Shown one piece after another: positions 20,327-29,357 of a stretch of 64,000 nt of DNA. A program made the translations under genes and the position numbers. The notes beneath the pieces are model-generated. The model was given only the letters and a program-made list of their open reading frames with translations. It was not told the origin of the DNA and ran no database searches. Source of the stretch: Phycisphaerae bacterium (GTDB lineage Bacteria; Planctomycetota; Phycisphaerae; Tepidisphaerales; Tepidisphaeraceae); assembly GCA_030448225.1 (NCBI GenBank), contig JAUJNJ010000012.1, forward strand, positions 3,166-67,165, given 5' to 3'. Numbering within the stretch: position 1 is the first letter of the stretch; each line of letters opens with the position of its first letter.

Positions 20327-20839
20327 GTGGGCTACGACCAACACATCCGCGCCTCCGCCGCCGACAAGATCGTCGCCCGCTGCGCCGTGGTCACGCTGAG
20401 CGACACGCGCACCGAGGAGACGGACAAGAGCGGCCGGCGGATTCGCGAACTCCTGGCCGAGGCCGGCCACGCCGTCGCCGCGTATCGAATCATCGCCGAC
20501 GACGCCGACGCGCTCCGCGCGGTGCTCGACACCCTGCTCGGCGACGCCGCCGTGGACGTGATCCTCACCAACGGCGGCACCGGGATCAGCCGGCGCGACC
20601 GGACGATCGCCGTCGTCGAGGAACACCTCGACGTCAGGCTCCCCGGCTTCGGGGAGCTGTTCCGGATGTTGAGCTGGGAGCAGATCGGCAGCGGCGCGAT
20701 GATGAGCCGCGCGGTCGGCGGCGTCGGGCGCGGGAAGCCGGTCTTCGCGATGCCCGGGTCGACCCCGGCGGTGGAACTGGCGATGCAGCGGCTCGTCCTG
20801 CCCGAGCTGTCCCACCTGCTTCACGAACTGCGCAAGTAG
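20327..20839 (+). CDS. moaB: Molybdopterin adenylyltransferase/MoaB-MogA family protein
   Basis: The 171-residue protein shows the MoCF-biosynthesis fold: CAVVTLSDTRTEETDKSG, TNGGTGISRRD (the GGTG substrate loop) and FRMLSWEQIGSGAMMSRA. Family members bind molybdopterin and adenylylate it (MogA) or are its paralogue MoaB; which of the two is meant cannot be told, and no other molybdenum gene is near. The GTG start gives the usual length and sits 5 bases after the lipoprotein stop, so the pair may be cotranscribed. Confidence 0.85.
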   Translation: MGYDQHIRASAADKIVARCAVVTLSDTRTEETDKSGRRIRELLAEAGHAVAAYRIIADDADALRAVLDTLLGDAAVDVILTNGGTGISRRDRTIAVVEEHLDVRLPGFGELFRMLSWEQIGSGAMMSRAVGGVGRGKPVFAMPGSTPAVELAMQRLVLPELSHLLHELRK

Positions 20840-20991
20840 CGGCGGATGTACGGCGACCGGCGCGCGGCGCCGGCGGCACGCGCGGCGTCGGCGTCGGGTC
20901 TACGGTCGTTCTGCCCGCACCGGACCACATCGTTGCCGCGCCGCGCGACCGTGCCCCCCGACCGCGGACGCGGACGCGGTCGCAGCCGGTG

Positions 20992-21019
20992 TTCACCCGT
21001 GCTCATCCGTGGATAAAGT
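20992..21019 (+). promoter_or_regulatory. corA promoter with almost no leader
   Basis: TTCACC, a 16-bp spacer and TAAAGT. Only six bases separate TAAAGT from the corA ATG, so the transcript would start at or within a base of the start codon. Confidence 0.55.
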
Positions 21020-21025
21020 AGCGAC

Positions 21026-22030
21026 ATGCTGACCGCCTTCATCAAGCACGGCGACGGCCGCGTGATCCGCGACACGTCGGTCCAGTCCCTCGCCGCCGCC
21101 GTGCGCGACCCCAACTGCACGTTCTGGCTCGACATGCTCAAGCCGACCGACGAGGAGATCGGCCTGCTCGACGACGTGTTTGGCTTCCACCCGCTGGCGA
21201 TCGAAGACACGATCAACTACGCGCAGCGGCCGAAGATCGAGAGCTACAATCACGTCGGCGACGCCTGTCAGAAGGGGTACTTCTACATGGTGTTCCACGG
21301 GCCGGACCTGGAGACGTTCCGCGAGAAGCTGCGGACGAAGGAGCTGGACGTGTTCGTCTCCGACCGCTACCTCGTCACGGTCCGCGACGAGCAGATGAAG
21401 AGCGTGGAGACCGTGCTGGCCAAGGCCGAGGCGGACGCGTCGCGCACGATCGACCGCGGCACCGACGTGCTGCTGTACATGATCCTCGACCACCTCGTCG
21501 ACCACTACGACCCGATCCTGGACTACCTCGAGGAGAACCTCGACCAGCTCGAGGAGCGCGCCGTCACCAAGCCCGACCCGGCGGTCCTGAGCGAGATCGC
21601 GGTGAAGAAGCGCGAGCTGCTGAACCTGCGGCGGATCGTCGGCCCGCAGCGCGAGGTGATCGCGCAGATCACCCGCGGCGACGTGCCGTTCATCCGCGAG
21701 GGGACGCGCATCTTCTTCCGCGACGTGTCGGACCACCTCGTGCGCGTCGTCGAACTCGTCGAGCTGTACCGCGACCTCGTCCTCGGCGCCCGCGACATGT
21801 ACCTGACGAGCATCAGCAACCAGCTCAACGTGATCATGAAGACGCTGACGATCATCACGGTCGTCGCGCTGCCGGCCACCGTGGTCACGAGCTTCTACGG
21901 CCAGAACTTCGACGTGCCCGTGTTCAACGCGATCCTCAAGTCCAACGCCGGCTTCTGGATTTCGATGGGGCTGATCCTCGCGCTGATCGCGGGATTGCTC
22001 TACATGTTCCGGCGGAACAAGTGGCTCTGA
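21026..22030 (+). CDS. corA: CorA-family divalent cation transporter with GQN in place of GMN
   Basis: CorA forms pentameric Mg2+/Co2+ channels. The protein is 334 residues: a cytoplasmic alpha/beta domain with HPLAIEDTINYAQRPKIESY, a long helix (residues about 160-275) and two C-terminal membrane helices. The loop after the first membrane helix reads FYGQNF; almost all CorA proteins have YGMNF, and the ZntB branch has GIN. Everything else is typical, and the frame is intact. Ion selectivity might therefore differ; this is inference. Confidence 0.9.
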   Translation: MLTAFIKHGDGRVIRDTSVQSLAAAVRDPNCTFWLDMLKPTDEEIGLLDDVFGFHPLAIEDTINYAQRPKIESYNHVGDACQKGYFYMVFHGPDLETFREKLRTKELDVFVSDRYLVTVRDEQMKSVETVLAKAEADASRTIDRGTDVLLYMILDHLVDHYDPILDYLEENLDQLEERAVTKPDPAVLSEIAVKKRELLNLRRIVGPQREVIAQITRGDVPFIREGTRIFFRDVSDHLVRVVELVELYRDLVLGARDMYLTSISNQLNVIMKTLTIITVVALPATVVTSFYGQNFDVPVFNAILKSNAGFWISMGLILALIAGLLYMFRRNKWL

Positions 22031-22068
22031 GAAAGGATGACTGTCGGCACGCCACATAAGATCGCGGG

Positions 22069-23085
22069 TGGCTCTGTTGAGACCCTCAGTTGCACGCCGC
22101 GAGCAGCATGAGGTTGTGCGTCAGCACGCGCATCCGCAGCTCGCCGTGCTGCCGGTCCTCGCGTTTGGCGGTCAGCGCCGACCCGAGCAGGCGCTGGCGC
22201 GGGTTGAACCCGCTCTCGGCCTGCGCCCGCTGGCGGTAGACGCTTGGGGAATTGCCGCATCAGCCGCCGGTACTTCGTCTTGGGCCACCGCCGCCCGTGG
22301 TTCGGCCGGTTCAGCGGGATCGCGGTCGTCCGCACGCCCAGCTCGCGGCGGCACAGCACGTGGTTCCGCTCCCCGTCGTACGCCCGGTCGGCCAGCACCC
22401 GCCGCAGGTTCGCCGCCGCCTGGCGGACGACCGGCTCGAACCCCGGGCCGTCGTTGCCCGGGCCGCGGCAGGCGTGCGCGCCGGCGATCAGGTGCGTCCG
22501 CGTGTGCAGCGCGACCGTCAGCTTCGGCCACGCCTCGTGCGTCACGTGCCGGTCCCGCCCGCACCGCCGGCGGAAGTGGGCCACGCGTGCCGCGTCTCCA
22601 GCCCGGTCGCGTCGACCGCGGCCTCGCGGGCGGCGGGGTCGGCGTCCTCCGCGGGGTCGAGCAGCCCGAGCGCGCGGGCCCGGCCGAAGCAGGCGGCGAG
22701 CGCGGCGAAGGCGGACGACGACGACGACCCCTTTCCCCACCGTCGCCGTCGGCCATCAGCTTGGCCTCGGCCAGGCAGAGCGTCGAGTGGTCCGGCACCC
22801 GCGGGGTCGATCGCCGCCCGCAGCTGACCACTCGCCGAGCAACGCCTCGATCCCGCGGTAGTCCTGCCCGAGGAACCGGCGGACCGCCAGGCACGCGAAC
22901 AGCTGCGGCAACGTGAACCCGTCGCGGCGGCTGTACCGGCTCGCGTACCGCGGCAGCGACGCCTCGCCGACCGAGCTGCCTCGGGCCACGCCGACCGCGC
23001 TCTTGCTCATCTCGCGCATCGGAACCTCCTTGTCCGTCGCACGACATAGTCTTCCGCTTCGCCACCAAGGGTCTCAACAGAGCCA
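22069..23085. mobile_element. Insertion sequence of 1017 bp with 18-bp perfect terminal repeats and 7-bp target duplication
   Basis: TGGCTCTGTTGAGACCCT at 22069-22086 is exactly the reverse complement of 23068-23085. The bases TCGCGGG flank both ends (22062-22068 and 23086-23092), a 7-bp target duplication. The element carries one DDE-type transposase on the minus strand and sits 7 bp from the 3' end of the FkbM gene. Perfect ends and duplication indicate a recent insertion. Confidence 0.92.
22086..23019 (-). CDS. DDE transposase (IS4/IS5-like), frame-broken
   Basis: The N-terminus (SLPRYASRYSRRDGFTLPQLFACLAV) and FLGQDYRGIEALLGEW are the usual start of DDE transposases of this type; further on come VPDHSTLCL, KLTVALHTRTHLIAGAHACRGPGND, RRVLADRAYDGE and RPNHGRRWPKTKYRRLMRQF, the last two holding the second catalytic aspartate region and the basic C-terminal part. 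The frame changes at least three times. AGGAGG lies 5 bases before the ATG. Since errors are common in this sequence, activity cannot be judged. Confidence 0.8.
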
Positions 23086-23092
23086 TCGCGGG

Positions 23093-23926
23093 TCAAAACC
23101 GCTCTAGAAACACCGTACCGTGTTCTCCAAGCGGATCTGTCTGGCCCGTTAACGGAATGGGCCGGAACTGCAATTCCTCTAGCAGGGACTCGGCGCGCTG
23201 CCGTGTTGTGGCCGCTGATGACCAGGCACCCGGATGCATCTCGACGACAATTCCGAGCGCCTGCCCGCGGGCGCGAATGATGTTTTGCGCGCCAGCGAGA
23301 GCCGCGATTTCGAACCCCTCGATGTCGATCAGCATCCAATCCGGCGCGATGCTACCATCGAGGCAGAAACGATCTAACGTGACGACGTGGACGGCCTGGG
23401 ACTCCACCGAGTCAGCGATCAACGGGTTCGGCTGCCCAAGCCTGCTCATCCCATCCGCGCCGGCGGCAAAAAGGGTCGCTTCGCCGTCCGCTTCTCCGAC
23501 GGCGACAGGGACGACCTGCACTTGATCCGCAATGTGGTTCATCCGCAGGTGTCGTTCGAGAACCCGCCGCGCTCCGGCGTTCGGCTCGAATGCGACGATC
23601 CTGCCCGTCGGTCCCACCCAGCGGGCGAACTGCAACACATACACCCCCACGTTCGCGCCGACATCCAAACACACTGCGCCCGGCTGGACGCGCGCTCTCA
23701 AGAAGTCGGCCACGGTCGGGTCATAAAGATGGGCAAGGCGATGACGGCTGCTCGGATCAATCCGGTAGTCCGCACCGTTGATCGTCCAAGAAATCCCGCG
23801 ACCCGCACTGTACCGATCGAGGATGCGCTCGTACGCAGGTCGGGCACGGCGAATCAGTGCGCTCTCACGGCCAAGAAGGCCGCTTACGCTCCGGCCCACG
23901 AATTGAATGAATCGGTCACCAACCAT
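23093..23926 (-). CDS. FkbM-family methyltransferase
   Basis: A 277-residue SAM-dependent methyltransferase: motif I is CLDVGANVGVYVLQFARWVG (near residue 87), then VAFEPN, and the C-terminal DWMLIDIEGFE is the FkbM signature. Such enzymes O-methylate polyketides, glycolipids or polysaccharides. The frame is intact. The neighbouring glycosyltransferase on the same strand supports a role in a surface polysaccharide. Its stop lies next to the insertion sequence, which has not damaged it. Confidence 0.9.
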   Translation of the reverse strand: MVGDRFIQFVGRSVSGLLGRESALIRRARPAYERILDRYSAGRGISWTINGADYRIDPSSRHRLAHLYDPTVADFLRARVQPGAVCLDVGANVGVYVLQFARWVGPTGRIVAFEPNAGARRVLERHLRMNHIADQVQVVPVAVGEADGEATLFAAGADGMSRLGQPNPLIADSVESQAVHVVTLDRFCLDGSIAPDWMLIDIEGFEIAALAGAQNIIRARGQALGIVVEMHPGAWSSAATTRQRAESLLEELQFRPIPLTGQTDPLGEHGTVFLERF

Positions 23927-24053
23927 TGATTACGCATCCCTGCGCTATTGTTTGCTCCGGCGGACACTGCAGACGCCTCTGTATGTCAGGTCCGCTCCGG
24001 GTGCTCCCTATGGTGCGATTGTTCTGGACGAAAGGATTCATATTGCGGTGCGA

Positions 24054-25631
24054 TCAGGTCGGCAGCGACTCGGCGGCGGCGGCGGCGAGTAGTTCGTCGT
24101 TCTCGCGCTGCATGTTGTACAGGGCGTGGATCGAGGCGAATCCGACGTAGAAGTAGCCGCCGGCGAAAATCAGCAGGAACGGGATGCTGGCCAAGCCGAA
24201 GCCGTACCAGATCGCGATGAGGATGCACGAGAGGATGTAGCAGCCGAACGCGATCTCGATGATCGGCAGCGTGAGCCGCTTGAGCGTCAGCATGCTGATC
24301 GGCGTCACCTTGTAGCGCTGGCGGTCGATGCCGGTGACGCCGTACTTGGGCGTGCGGACGAACTCGCTCTCCTTGCGGCGCAGGGCGCTCCAGAGCCCCT
24401 CGAACACCGCCTTGGCGTTGTTGATGCCGACGCCGACGCCGAGGCTCATCAGGAACGGCAGGTAGAGGATCGTCTTCCAGCCGGCCTCCTTGCCGAACAA
24501 CTCGCGCTGTCCGAACACGAAGAACGTGCTGGCCGAGCAGGTCGCCAGGACGAACAGGCTGGCGGTGAACATGAAGCGCCCCCACGGCACGCTCTTGAGC
24601 GGCGCCTCGATGCCGTCGAAGTAGGCGAAGAACGCGGGGTAGATCATCAGCGTGAGGAACACCATCAGCGGGTAGACCACGGTGTTCGTCAGGTGGAAGA
24701 ACGCCTCGCTCTTGATGCGGTACGGCAGGCGGCTCTTGAGGATCTTGGGCAGCAGCTTGACGGCCGTCTGCACGCTCCCCTTCGTCCAGCGGTGGGCCTG
24801 CTGCTTGAAGCTGACCATCTCCGGCGGCAGTTCCGCGGGGGCGGCGTACTGCGGGAGGTAGACGAACTGCCACCCCTTCATCTGGGCGCGGTAGCTGAGG
24901 TCGAGGTCCTCGGTGAGCGTGTCGTGCTGCCAGCCGCCCGCGTCGTTGATCGTCGTGCGGCGCCAGACGCCGGCCGTGCCGTTGAAGTGCATGAACCGGC
25001 CGCTGCGATTGCGGGCCGTGTGCTCGATCACGAAGTGCCCGTCGAGGAAGATCGCCTGGCCCTTGGTGAGCAGGCTGGCGTTGCGGTTGAGGTGGTCCCA
25101 GCGGATCTGCACCATGCCGACCTTCTCGTCGGTGAAGAAGTCGAGCACGTTGTGCAGGATGTCGCGCGGCGGGAGGAAGTCGGCGTCGAAGATCGCGACG
25201 AAGTCGCCAGTCGCCTGCTCCATCCCCTCGGCCAGCGCGCCCGCCTTGTAGCCCTTGCGGTTGGTCCGGTGGATGTACTTGATCGGGTAGCCCTTGGCCG
25301 CCCACTCGTCGACCGCGTTGCGGGCGATCTCGGCCGAGTGGTCGGTGCTGTCGTCGAGGACTTGGATCTCGAGCAGGTCGAGCGGGTAATCGATCTGGCA
25401 GGCCGAGCGGATGACGCGCTCGGCGACCTGGTCCTCGTTGTACATCGGGAGCTGCACGGTCACGCGCGGCAGCGACGGGAACTTCCCCTTCGGGACGTAG
25501 CCGTCCTTGCGGTGCTTGACGTACAGGTAGACGAGCACGTACCGGTGCACGCCGTACATGGCGATGAGGAACAACGTCACGGCGTAAAGGAACACCAGCG
25601 TCGTACGGATGATGTCAGCGAACTCGGACAT
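24054..25631 (-). CDS. Processive glycosyltransferase family 2 (cellulose-synthase-like)
   Basis: A 525-residue membrane enzyme. One N-terminal helix is followed by a GT-A domain with LPMYNEDQVAERVI, the DADF metal motif (FDADFLPPRD), the TEDLDLSYR catalytic motif and QQAHRW (the Q-x-x-R-W motif has one residue changed in spacing but keeps Q, R and W), and then four or five C-terminal helices. This is the layout of cellulose, glucomannan and related synthases. No cellulose partner genes are visible. The sugar polymer is unknown. The frame is intact. Confidence 0.9.
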   Translation of the reverse strand: MSEFADIIRTTLVFLYAVTLFLIAMYGVHRYVLVYLYVKHRKDGYVPKGKFPSLPRVTVQLPMYNEDQVAERVIRSACQIDYPLDLLEIQVLDDSTDHSAEIARNAVDEWAAKGYPIKYIHRTNRKGYKAGALAEGMEQATGDFVAIFDADFLPPRDILHNVLDFFTDEKVGMVQIRWDHLNRNASLLTKGQAIFLDGHFVIEHTARNRSGRFMHFNGTAGVWRRTTINDAGGWQHDTLTEDLDLSYRAQMKGWQFVYLPQYAAPAELPPEMVSFKQQAHRWTKGSVQTAVKLLPKILKSRLPYRIKSEAFFHLTNTVVYPLMVFLTLMIYPAFFAYFDGIEAPLKSVPWGRFMFTASLFVLATCSASTFFVFGQRELFGKEAGWKTILYLPFLMSLGVGVGINNAKAVFEGLWSALRRKESEFVRTPKYGVTGIDRQRYKVTPISMLTLKRLTLPIIEIAFGCYILSCILIAIWYGFGLASIPFLLIFAGGYFYVGFASIHALYNMQRENDELLAAAAAESLPT

Positions 25632-26015
25632 AAAAGGTCAATGCCTTCCCTAGAAGCCCCCGCGGCCGGCCCGCCCGCGCTGACGTACGTCCACGCGACA
25701 ACCGATACCCGTCGACGGGCAGGCAATCGCTCCAGCCGACCCGACGAAGGGCACATGCGGGTCATACCCGCCGACCTTCCCATGATGTCCGTCGCGCGAA
25801 TCAACTATACGGCAAGAGTGGTGCCTTGGCCGGTGGAATTGTAATTCTGGCCGCAGTCGCCTGTCAAACAAAGACATGCCAAACCACCACTTATAGCTAC
25901 ATCTTGTGGCAGCGCAACACGATGTGGGCCGCATAACCCGCTCAGGCGATCCAGTATCCACCCCAAAGGCGTCGTGGCCAACGGACAATCCGTTTCGCGA
26001 CACCCCTGAAACGGA
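25632..26015. other. Intergenic region, no gene seen
   Basis: Nothing coding is visible. It includes TATAGCTACATCTTG at about 25897-25911, similar to the bases after the inverted repeat at 3167-3224. Confidence 0.4.
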
Positions 26016-26042
26016 CAGGGCCGGCCCAACGGGCCGGCCCTG
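26016..26042 (-). terminator. End-of-operon hairpin of the ribosomal cluster
   Basis: A perfect 12-bp stem (CAGGGCCGGCCC and its complement) with a 3-base loop lies 28 bases after the rplQ stop. The T-run is good on the + side (CTTTTA) but weak (TCCGTTT) in the direction of rplQ, so it may be bidirectional. Confidence 0.7.
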
Positions 26043-26069
26043 CTTTTATGACGTTGTCGTCGGAGATCG

Positions 26070-26660
26070 TTACTCGGCGGCGCCCTCGGCGGCCGGCGCG
26101 TCGGCCGCGGCGGGCGCGGCGGCGGGCGCGTCGGGCTTTGCGGTCTTGCCCTTGGCGAGCTTCGTCGCGAACTGGTGACGCCGCTCGTTGCGCTTGCGCC
26201 GCAGGCCGGCGCTGCGGCGGACGGTGCCCGTGGGCTTCTCGGCCTCATCGGTCAGCAACTGAAGCAGCACGATGCTGCCGCCGTCGCCGATGCGGTAGTC
26301 GCTCGTCTTGATGATGCGGGTGTAGCCGCCCTGGCGGTCGGCCAGCTTCGGGCCGATCTCCTCGAACAGCCGCTGCACCACCGTGCGCTCGCGGCCGCGC
26401 TCGTTGAGGATGAACTCCTGCTCCTCGTCGGTGATCCGCCGGTCCTGCATGAGCTGCACGACGCGCCGGCGGTTGTTGACGTTGTCGGTGCGGGCCAGGG
26501 TGACGAGCTTCTCGACGAAGGACTTGATCTCCTTCGCCTTCGGCAGCGTCGTGCGGATCTTGCCGTGCTCGAACAGGCTCTGCGCCATGTTCCGGCGGAG
26601 CGCCTTGCGGTGCTCGGTGTCCCGGCTCAGCTGCCGGCCGCGAATCATATGACTGGACAT
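26070..26660 (-). CDS. rplQ: 50S ribosomal protein L17
   Basis: MSSHMIRGRQLSRDTEHRKALRRNMAQSL is a normal L17 start, and TKAKE-like and NNRRRVVQL segments follow, then YTRIIKTSDYRIGD. The final 60 residues form an Ala/Pro-rich tail that ordinary L17 (about 120 residues) lacks, giving 196 in all. It is the last gene of the cluster, after rpoA. The frame also runs upstream through the heptad element, but the MSSHM start gives the right protein. Confidence 0.95.
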   Translation of the reverse strand: MSSHMIRGRQLSRDTEHRKALRRNMAQSLFEHGKIRTTLPKAKEIKSFVEKLVTLARTDNVNNRRRVVQLMQDRRITDEEQEFILNERGRERTVVQRLFEEIGPKLADRQGGYTRIIKTSDYRIGDGGSIVLLQLLTDEAEKPTGTVRRSAGLRRKRNERRHQFATKLAKGKTAKPDAPAAAPAAADAPAAEGAAE

Positions 26661-26671
26661 GTCGGGTACCT

Positions 26672-26766
26672 CGATTTTGGATTTTGGATAGCGGATTTTG
26701 GATCGGAAGCGGAGGGCAGCGCCTTCGCGCTCACCGATCCAAAATCGCAAATCCAAAATTCAAAAT
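26672..26766. repeat. Heptad inverted element 2 (unit TTTTGGA), rpoA-rplQ spacer
   Basis: The left arm (26672-26704) is GATTTTG-type heptads, the right arm (26736-26766) their complement (ATCCAAA-type). The loop is GC-rich. It fills the spacer between rpoA (ends 26775) and the rplQ start (26660). Confidence 0.85.
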
Positions 26767-26774
26767 GCTACTTC

Positions 26775-27884
26775 TTACTGTTCGGCGTCTTCCGCGCCGC
26801 CGACGCCGGCCGTCTCGGTCTGGTCGTCGTCATCGTCGTCGTCATCGTCGCCCGCGCTGGCGGCGGCGGCCTGGGCCGCGGCGGCGGCGTCGAGGTCCAT
26901 GCCGAGGCTCAGGCCCATGTCGGCCAGCTTGCGCTTGACCTCGCGGAGGCTGGTCTTGCCGAAGCTGCGGACCTTCAGCAGGTCGGCGTCGGTCTTCTTC
27001 ACGAGGTCGCGGACCGACCCGATCTTCGCCGACTCCAGGCAGTTGTTCGCCCGGACCGACAGGTCCAGTTCCTGCACCGTCATCCCGAGCTTCTGCTGAA
27101 GCTCGGGGTCGATCGTGGCCTTGTTCGCCTCGCGCAGGGCGGCGATCGCGTCGTCGTTGGCGACGTCGCTGCCGAGCTCGAAGTACTGCACGAACGGGTT
27201 GAGGTGCTTGCGGAGGATCTTGCTCGCCTCGACCAGCGCCATCTCCGGCGTGATCGTGCCGTTCGTCCAGATCTCCAGGATCAGCCGGTCGTAGTCGGTC
27301 TTCTGGCCGACGCGGGCGTCCTCGGTCGCGTAGCGGACGCGTGTCACCGGCGAGTAGAGGCTGTCGACGGAGATCGTGCCGATCTCCTGCTCCTCGGTGT
27401 CCTGGATGTTCTCCGACGCCGTGACGTAGCCGCGGCCCTTGTCGACCGTGAGCGTCATCTCGAACGGGACGTCCTCGGTGAGCGTCGCGATCACGAGGTC
27501 CTTGTTGATCACCGTGATCGCCGGGTCGCCCTCGATCATGCCGGCGGTGATCGCGCCGGCCTTGCGGGCGACGAGCTTCATCTCCTTGGGCTCGTCGGCG
27601 TCGAGCTTCACGATGAGGCTCTTGATGTTCAGGATGATGTCGGTCACGTCCTCCATCACGCCGGGCAGGCTGGAGAACTCGTGCTCCGCGCCGCGCAGCT
27701 TGATGTGCGTAACCGCGGCGCCCTCGAGGCTCGAGAGCAGGATGCGGCGGAGGCTGTTGCCCACCGTCGTGCCGAACCCGCGCTCGAAGGGCTCGGCGCT
27801 GAACTTCGCGTAATTTTCGGTCGAAACCGCCTGGTCACGAACCACCCGGCTGGGCAGTTCGAGTCCGCGCCATCGGATCCTCAT
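26775..27884 (-). CDS. rpoA: RNA polymerase alpha subunit
   Basis: 369 residues with an intact N-terminal assembly domain (GFGTTVGNSLRRILLSSL) and C-terminal domain (LSVRANNCLESAKIGSVRDL and KTSLREVKRKLADMGLSLG) that contacts promoter DNA and activators. It ends in an unusual acidic tail with nine consecutive aspartates. Order in the cluster: rpsK-rpoA-rplQ, without rpsD. Confidence 0.97.
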   Translation of the reverse strand: MRIRWRGLELPSRVVRDQAVSTENYAKFSAEPFERGFGTTVGNSLRRILLSSLEGAAVTHIKLRGAEHEFSSLPGVMEDVTDIILNIKSLIVKLDADEPKEMKLVARKAGAITAGMIEGDPAITVINKDLVIATLTEDVPFEMTLTVDKGRGYVTASENIQDTEEQEIGTISVDSLYSPVTRVRYATEDARVGQKTDYDRLILEIWTNGTITPEMALVEASKILRKHLNPFVQYFELGSDVANDDAIAALREANKATIDPELQQKLGMTVQELDLSVRANNCLESAKIGSVRDLVKKTDADLLKVRSFGKTSLREVKRKLADMGLSLGMDLDAAAAAQAAAASAGDDDDDDDDDQTETAGVGGAEDAEQ

Positions 27885-27980
27885 GATGTCGTCTCCTTAT
27901 GCGCCGCCCGCGGATCGCGAAAGGTTCCCGCCCCAACCGTTAGGGGCCATCTGTTCTTTCGCCTCGCCGTGGGGCGCGAT

Positions 27981-28084
27981 CGATTTTGGATTTTGGATTG
28001 CGGATTTTGGATTGAGGGACCTCGAATCAGACGCAAGCATTGTTAGCCCGCAGTCCAAAATCCAAGATCCGCAATCCAAAATCG
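27981..28084. repeat. Heptad inverted element 3 (unit TTTTGGA), rpsK-rpoA spacer
   Basis: Left arm 27981-28013, right arm 28052-28084, with about four heptads each and a 38-base loop. Same unit as element 2. Confidence 0.85.
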
Positions 28085-28088
28085 CCAT

Positions 28089-28499
28089 TCAAACGCGCCG
28101 CTTCTTCGGCGGGCGGCAGCCGTTGTGGGGCAGCGGGGTGACGTCCTCGATGCCGGTGATCTTCAGCCCCGCGTGCTGGAGTTGGATGATCGCCTGCTCG
28201 CGCCCGGCGCCGGGGCCCTTGACCTTCACCTCGATCTCGAGGAGGCCGTGCTTCTTCGCCTGCTGGGCCGCGTTCTCGGCGGCGCGGCCGGCGGCGAACG
28301 GGGTGCTCTTGCGGGCGCCCTTGAAGCCGACGGTCCCGGCCGACGCCCAGGAGAGCGTCTCGCCGTTGGTGTCGGTGATCGTCACCATCGTGTTGTTGAA
28401 CGTCGCCTTGATGTGCGCCACGCCGCGGGTGACGCCCTTGCGGACGCGGCTTCTTCGGGGCATTCTTGCCGCCGGCGCGCCCTTGCCTTGCTCTGCCAT
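28089..28499 (-). CDS. rpsK: 30S ribosomal protein S11
   Basis: 136 residues: [39 protein letters not shown] and the C-terminal [18 protein letters not shown] are textbook S11. S11 lies in the 30S platform near the mRNA exit. The frame is intact. Confidence 0.97.
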   Translation of the reverse strand: MAEQGKGAPAARMPRRSRVRKGVTRGVAHIKATFNNTMVTITDTNGETLSWASAGTVGFKGARKSTPFAAGRAAENAAQQAKKHGLLEIEVKVKGPGAGREQAIIQLQHAGLKITGIEDVTPLPHNGCRPPKKRRV

Positions 28500-28553
28500 G
28501 ATCAGTGTCCTCTTCTGTGCGGATCGACCGGATCTACGCCGTCCCCGCTGTGA

Positions 28554-28644
28554 TAGTTGCTAGTTGCTAGTTGCGAGTTGCTAGCAGGAGCCGGCTGCCG
28601 CTGCTGTTTGTTCGCTAGCAACTAGCAACTGACAACTAGCAACT
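28554..28644. repeat. Heptad inverted element 4 (unit GTTGCTA), rpsM-rpsK spacer
   Basis: Left arm 28554-28584, right arm 28614-28644, with a loop beginning GAGCCGGCTGCCGCTGCTG. Fills the spacer between the rpsM stop (28651) and rpsK. Confidence 0.9.
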
Positions 28645-28650
28645 CATTCT

Positions 28651-29039
28651 CTACTTGCCGAGTTCCTTCACGCCCTTCTTGCCGGCGACGGTCTTGCGCG
28701 GGCCCTTGCGGGTGCGGGCGTTGGACCAGGTGCGCTGGCCGCGGACCGGGAGCGAGCGGCGGTGGCGGTTGCCGCGGAAGCTGCCGATGTCGCGCAGGCG
28801 GGCGATGTTCTGCTGGATCGAGCGGCGGAGCGCGCCCCTCGACGGCGAAGTCGCGGTCGATGATGCCGATGATCCGCGCCCAGTTCCTCTTCGCTCAGGT
28901 CCTTCGCCCGGCGCTGGCCGTCGATGCCGAGTTCCTTCAGGATCACCCGGCTGTTCGTCCGGCCGATGCCGTAGAGGTACGTGAGGCTGATCCAGATCGG
29001 CTTGTCGTTCGGGATGTCGATACCAGAGATACGGGGCAT
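28651..29039 (-). CDS. rpsM: 30S ribosomal protein S13 (one or two frame breaks)
   Basis: [27 protein letters not shown] is a normal S13 N-terminus. The frame breaks near 28890; the remainder ([62 protein letters not shown]) continues in another frame to the stop. About 129 residues, the normal length. S13 contacts the 50S subunit (bridge B1) and the peptidyl-tRNA. Confidence 0.92.
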
Positions 29040-29050
29040 GCTTGCTCCAA

Positions 29051-29128
29051 AGTTGCTAGTTGCTGGTGTCTAGTTGCTAGTGAAGCCGGCTGCGTTGACT
29101 AGCAACCAGCAACTAACAACTAGCAACT
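29051..29128. repeat. Heptad inverted element 5 (unit GTTGCTA), rpmJ-rpsM spacer
   Basis: Left arm 29051-29082, right arm 29098-29128, loop rich in G+C (GAAGCCGGCTGCG). Fills the spacer. Confidence 0.85.
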
Positions 29129-29131
29129 GCT

Positions 29132-29245
29132 TCATCCTTGCCGCTGCTTGTGCTTCGTGTTCGTGCAGATCACCCGCACGACGCCCTTGCGGCGGACCAC
29201 CTTGCAGTTCTCACAAATCCGCCGGACGCTGCTTCGAACTTTCAT
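29132..29245 (-). CDS. rpmJ: 50S ribosomal protein L36
   Basis: A 37-residue zinc-binding protein: [21 protein letters not shown] then [13 protein letters not shown], with CxxC and a C-x4-H pair of ligands. This is the zinc form of L36. Longer reading frames upstream of the ATG are not needed. Confidence 0.95.
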   Translation of the reverse strand: MKVRSSVRRICENCKVVRRKGVVRVICTNTKHKQRQG

Positions 29246-29357
29246 GATCGTAATTCCAGTGGCAGTAGTAGCTTGAGTCCGACCCCGGGGCCGGGAATCG
29301 AGCTTTATAGCAGAAAAAGACTTTCTTCTCAAGGCCTTACGACAACGGCACGTCTGT

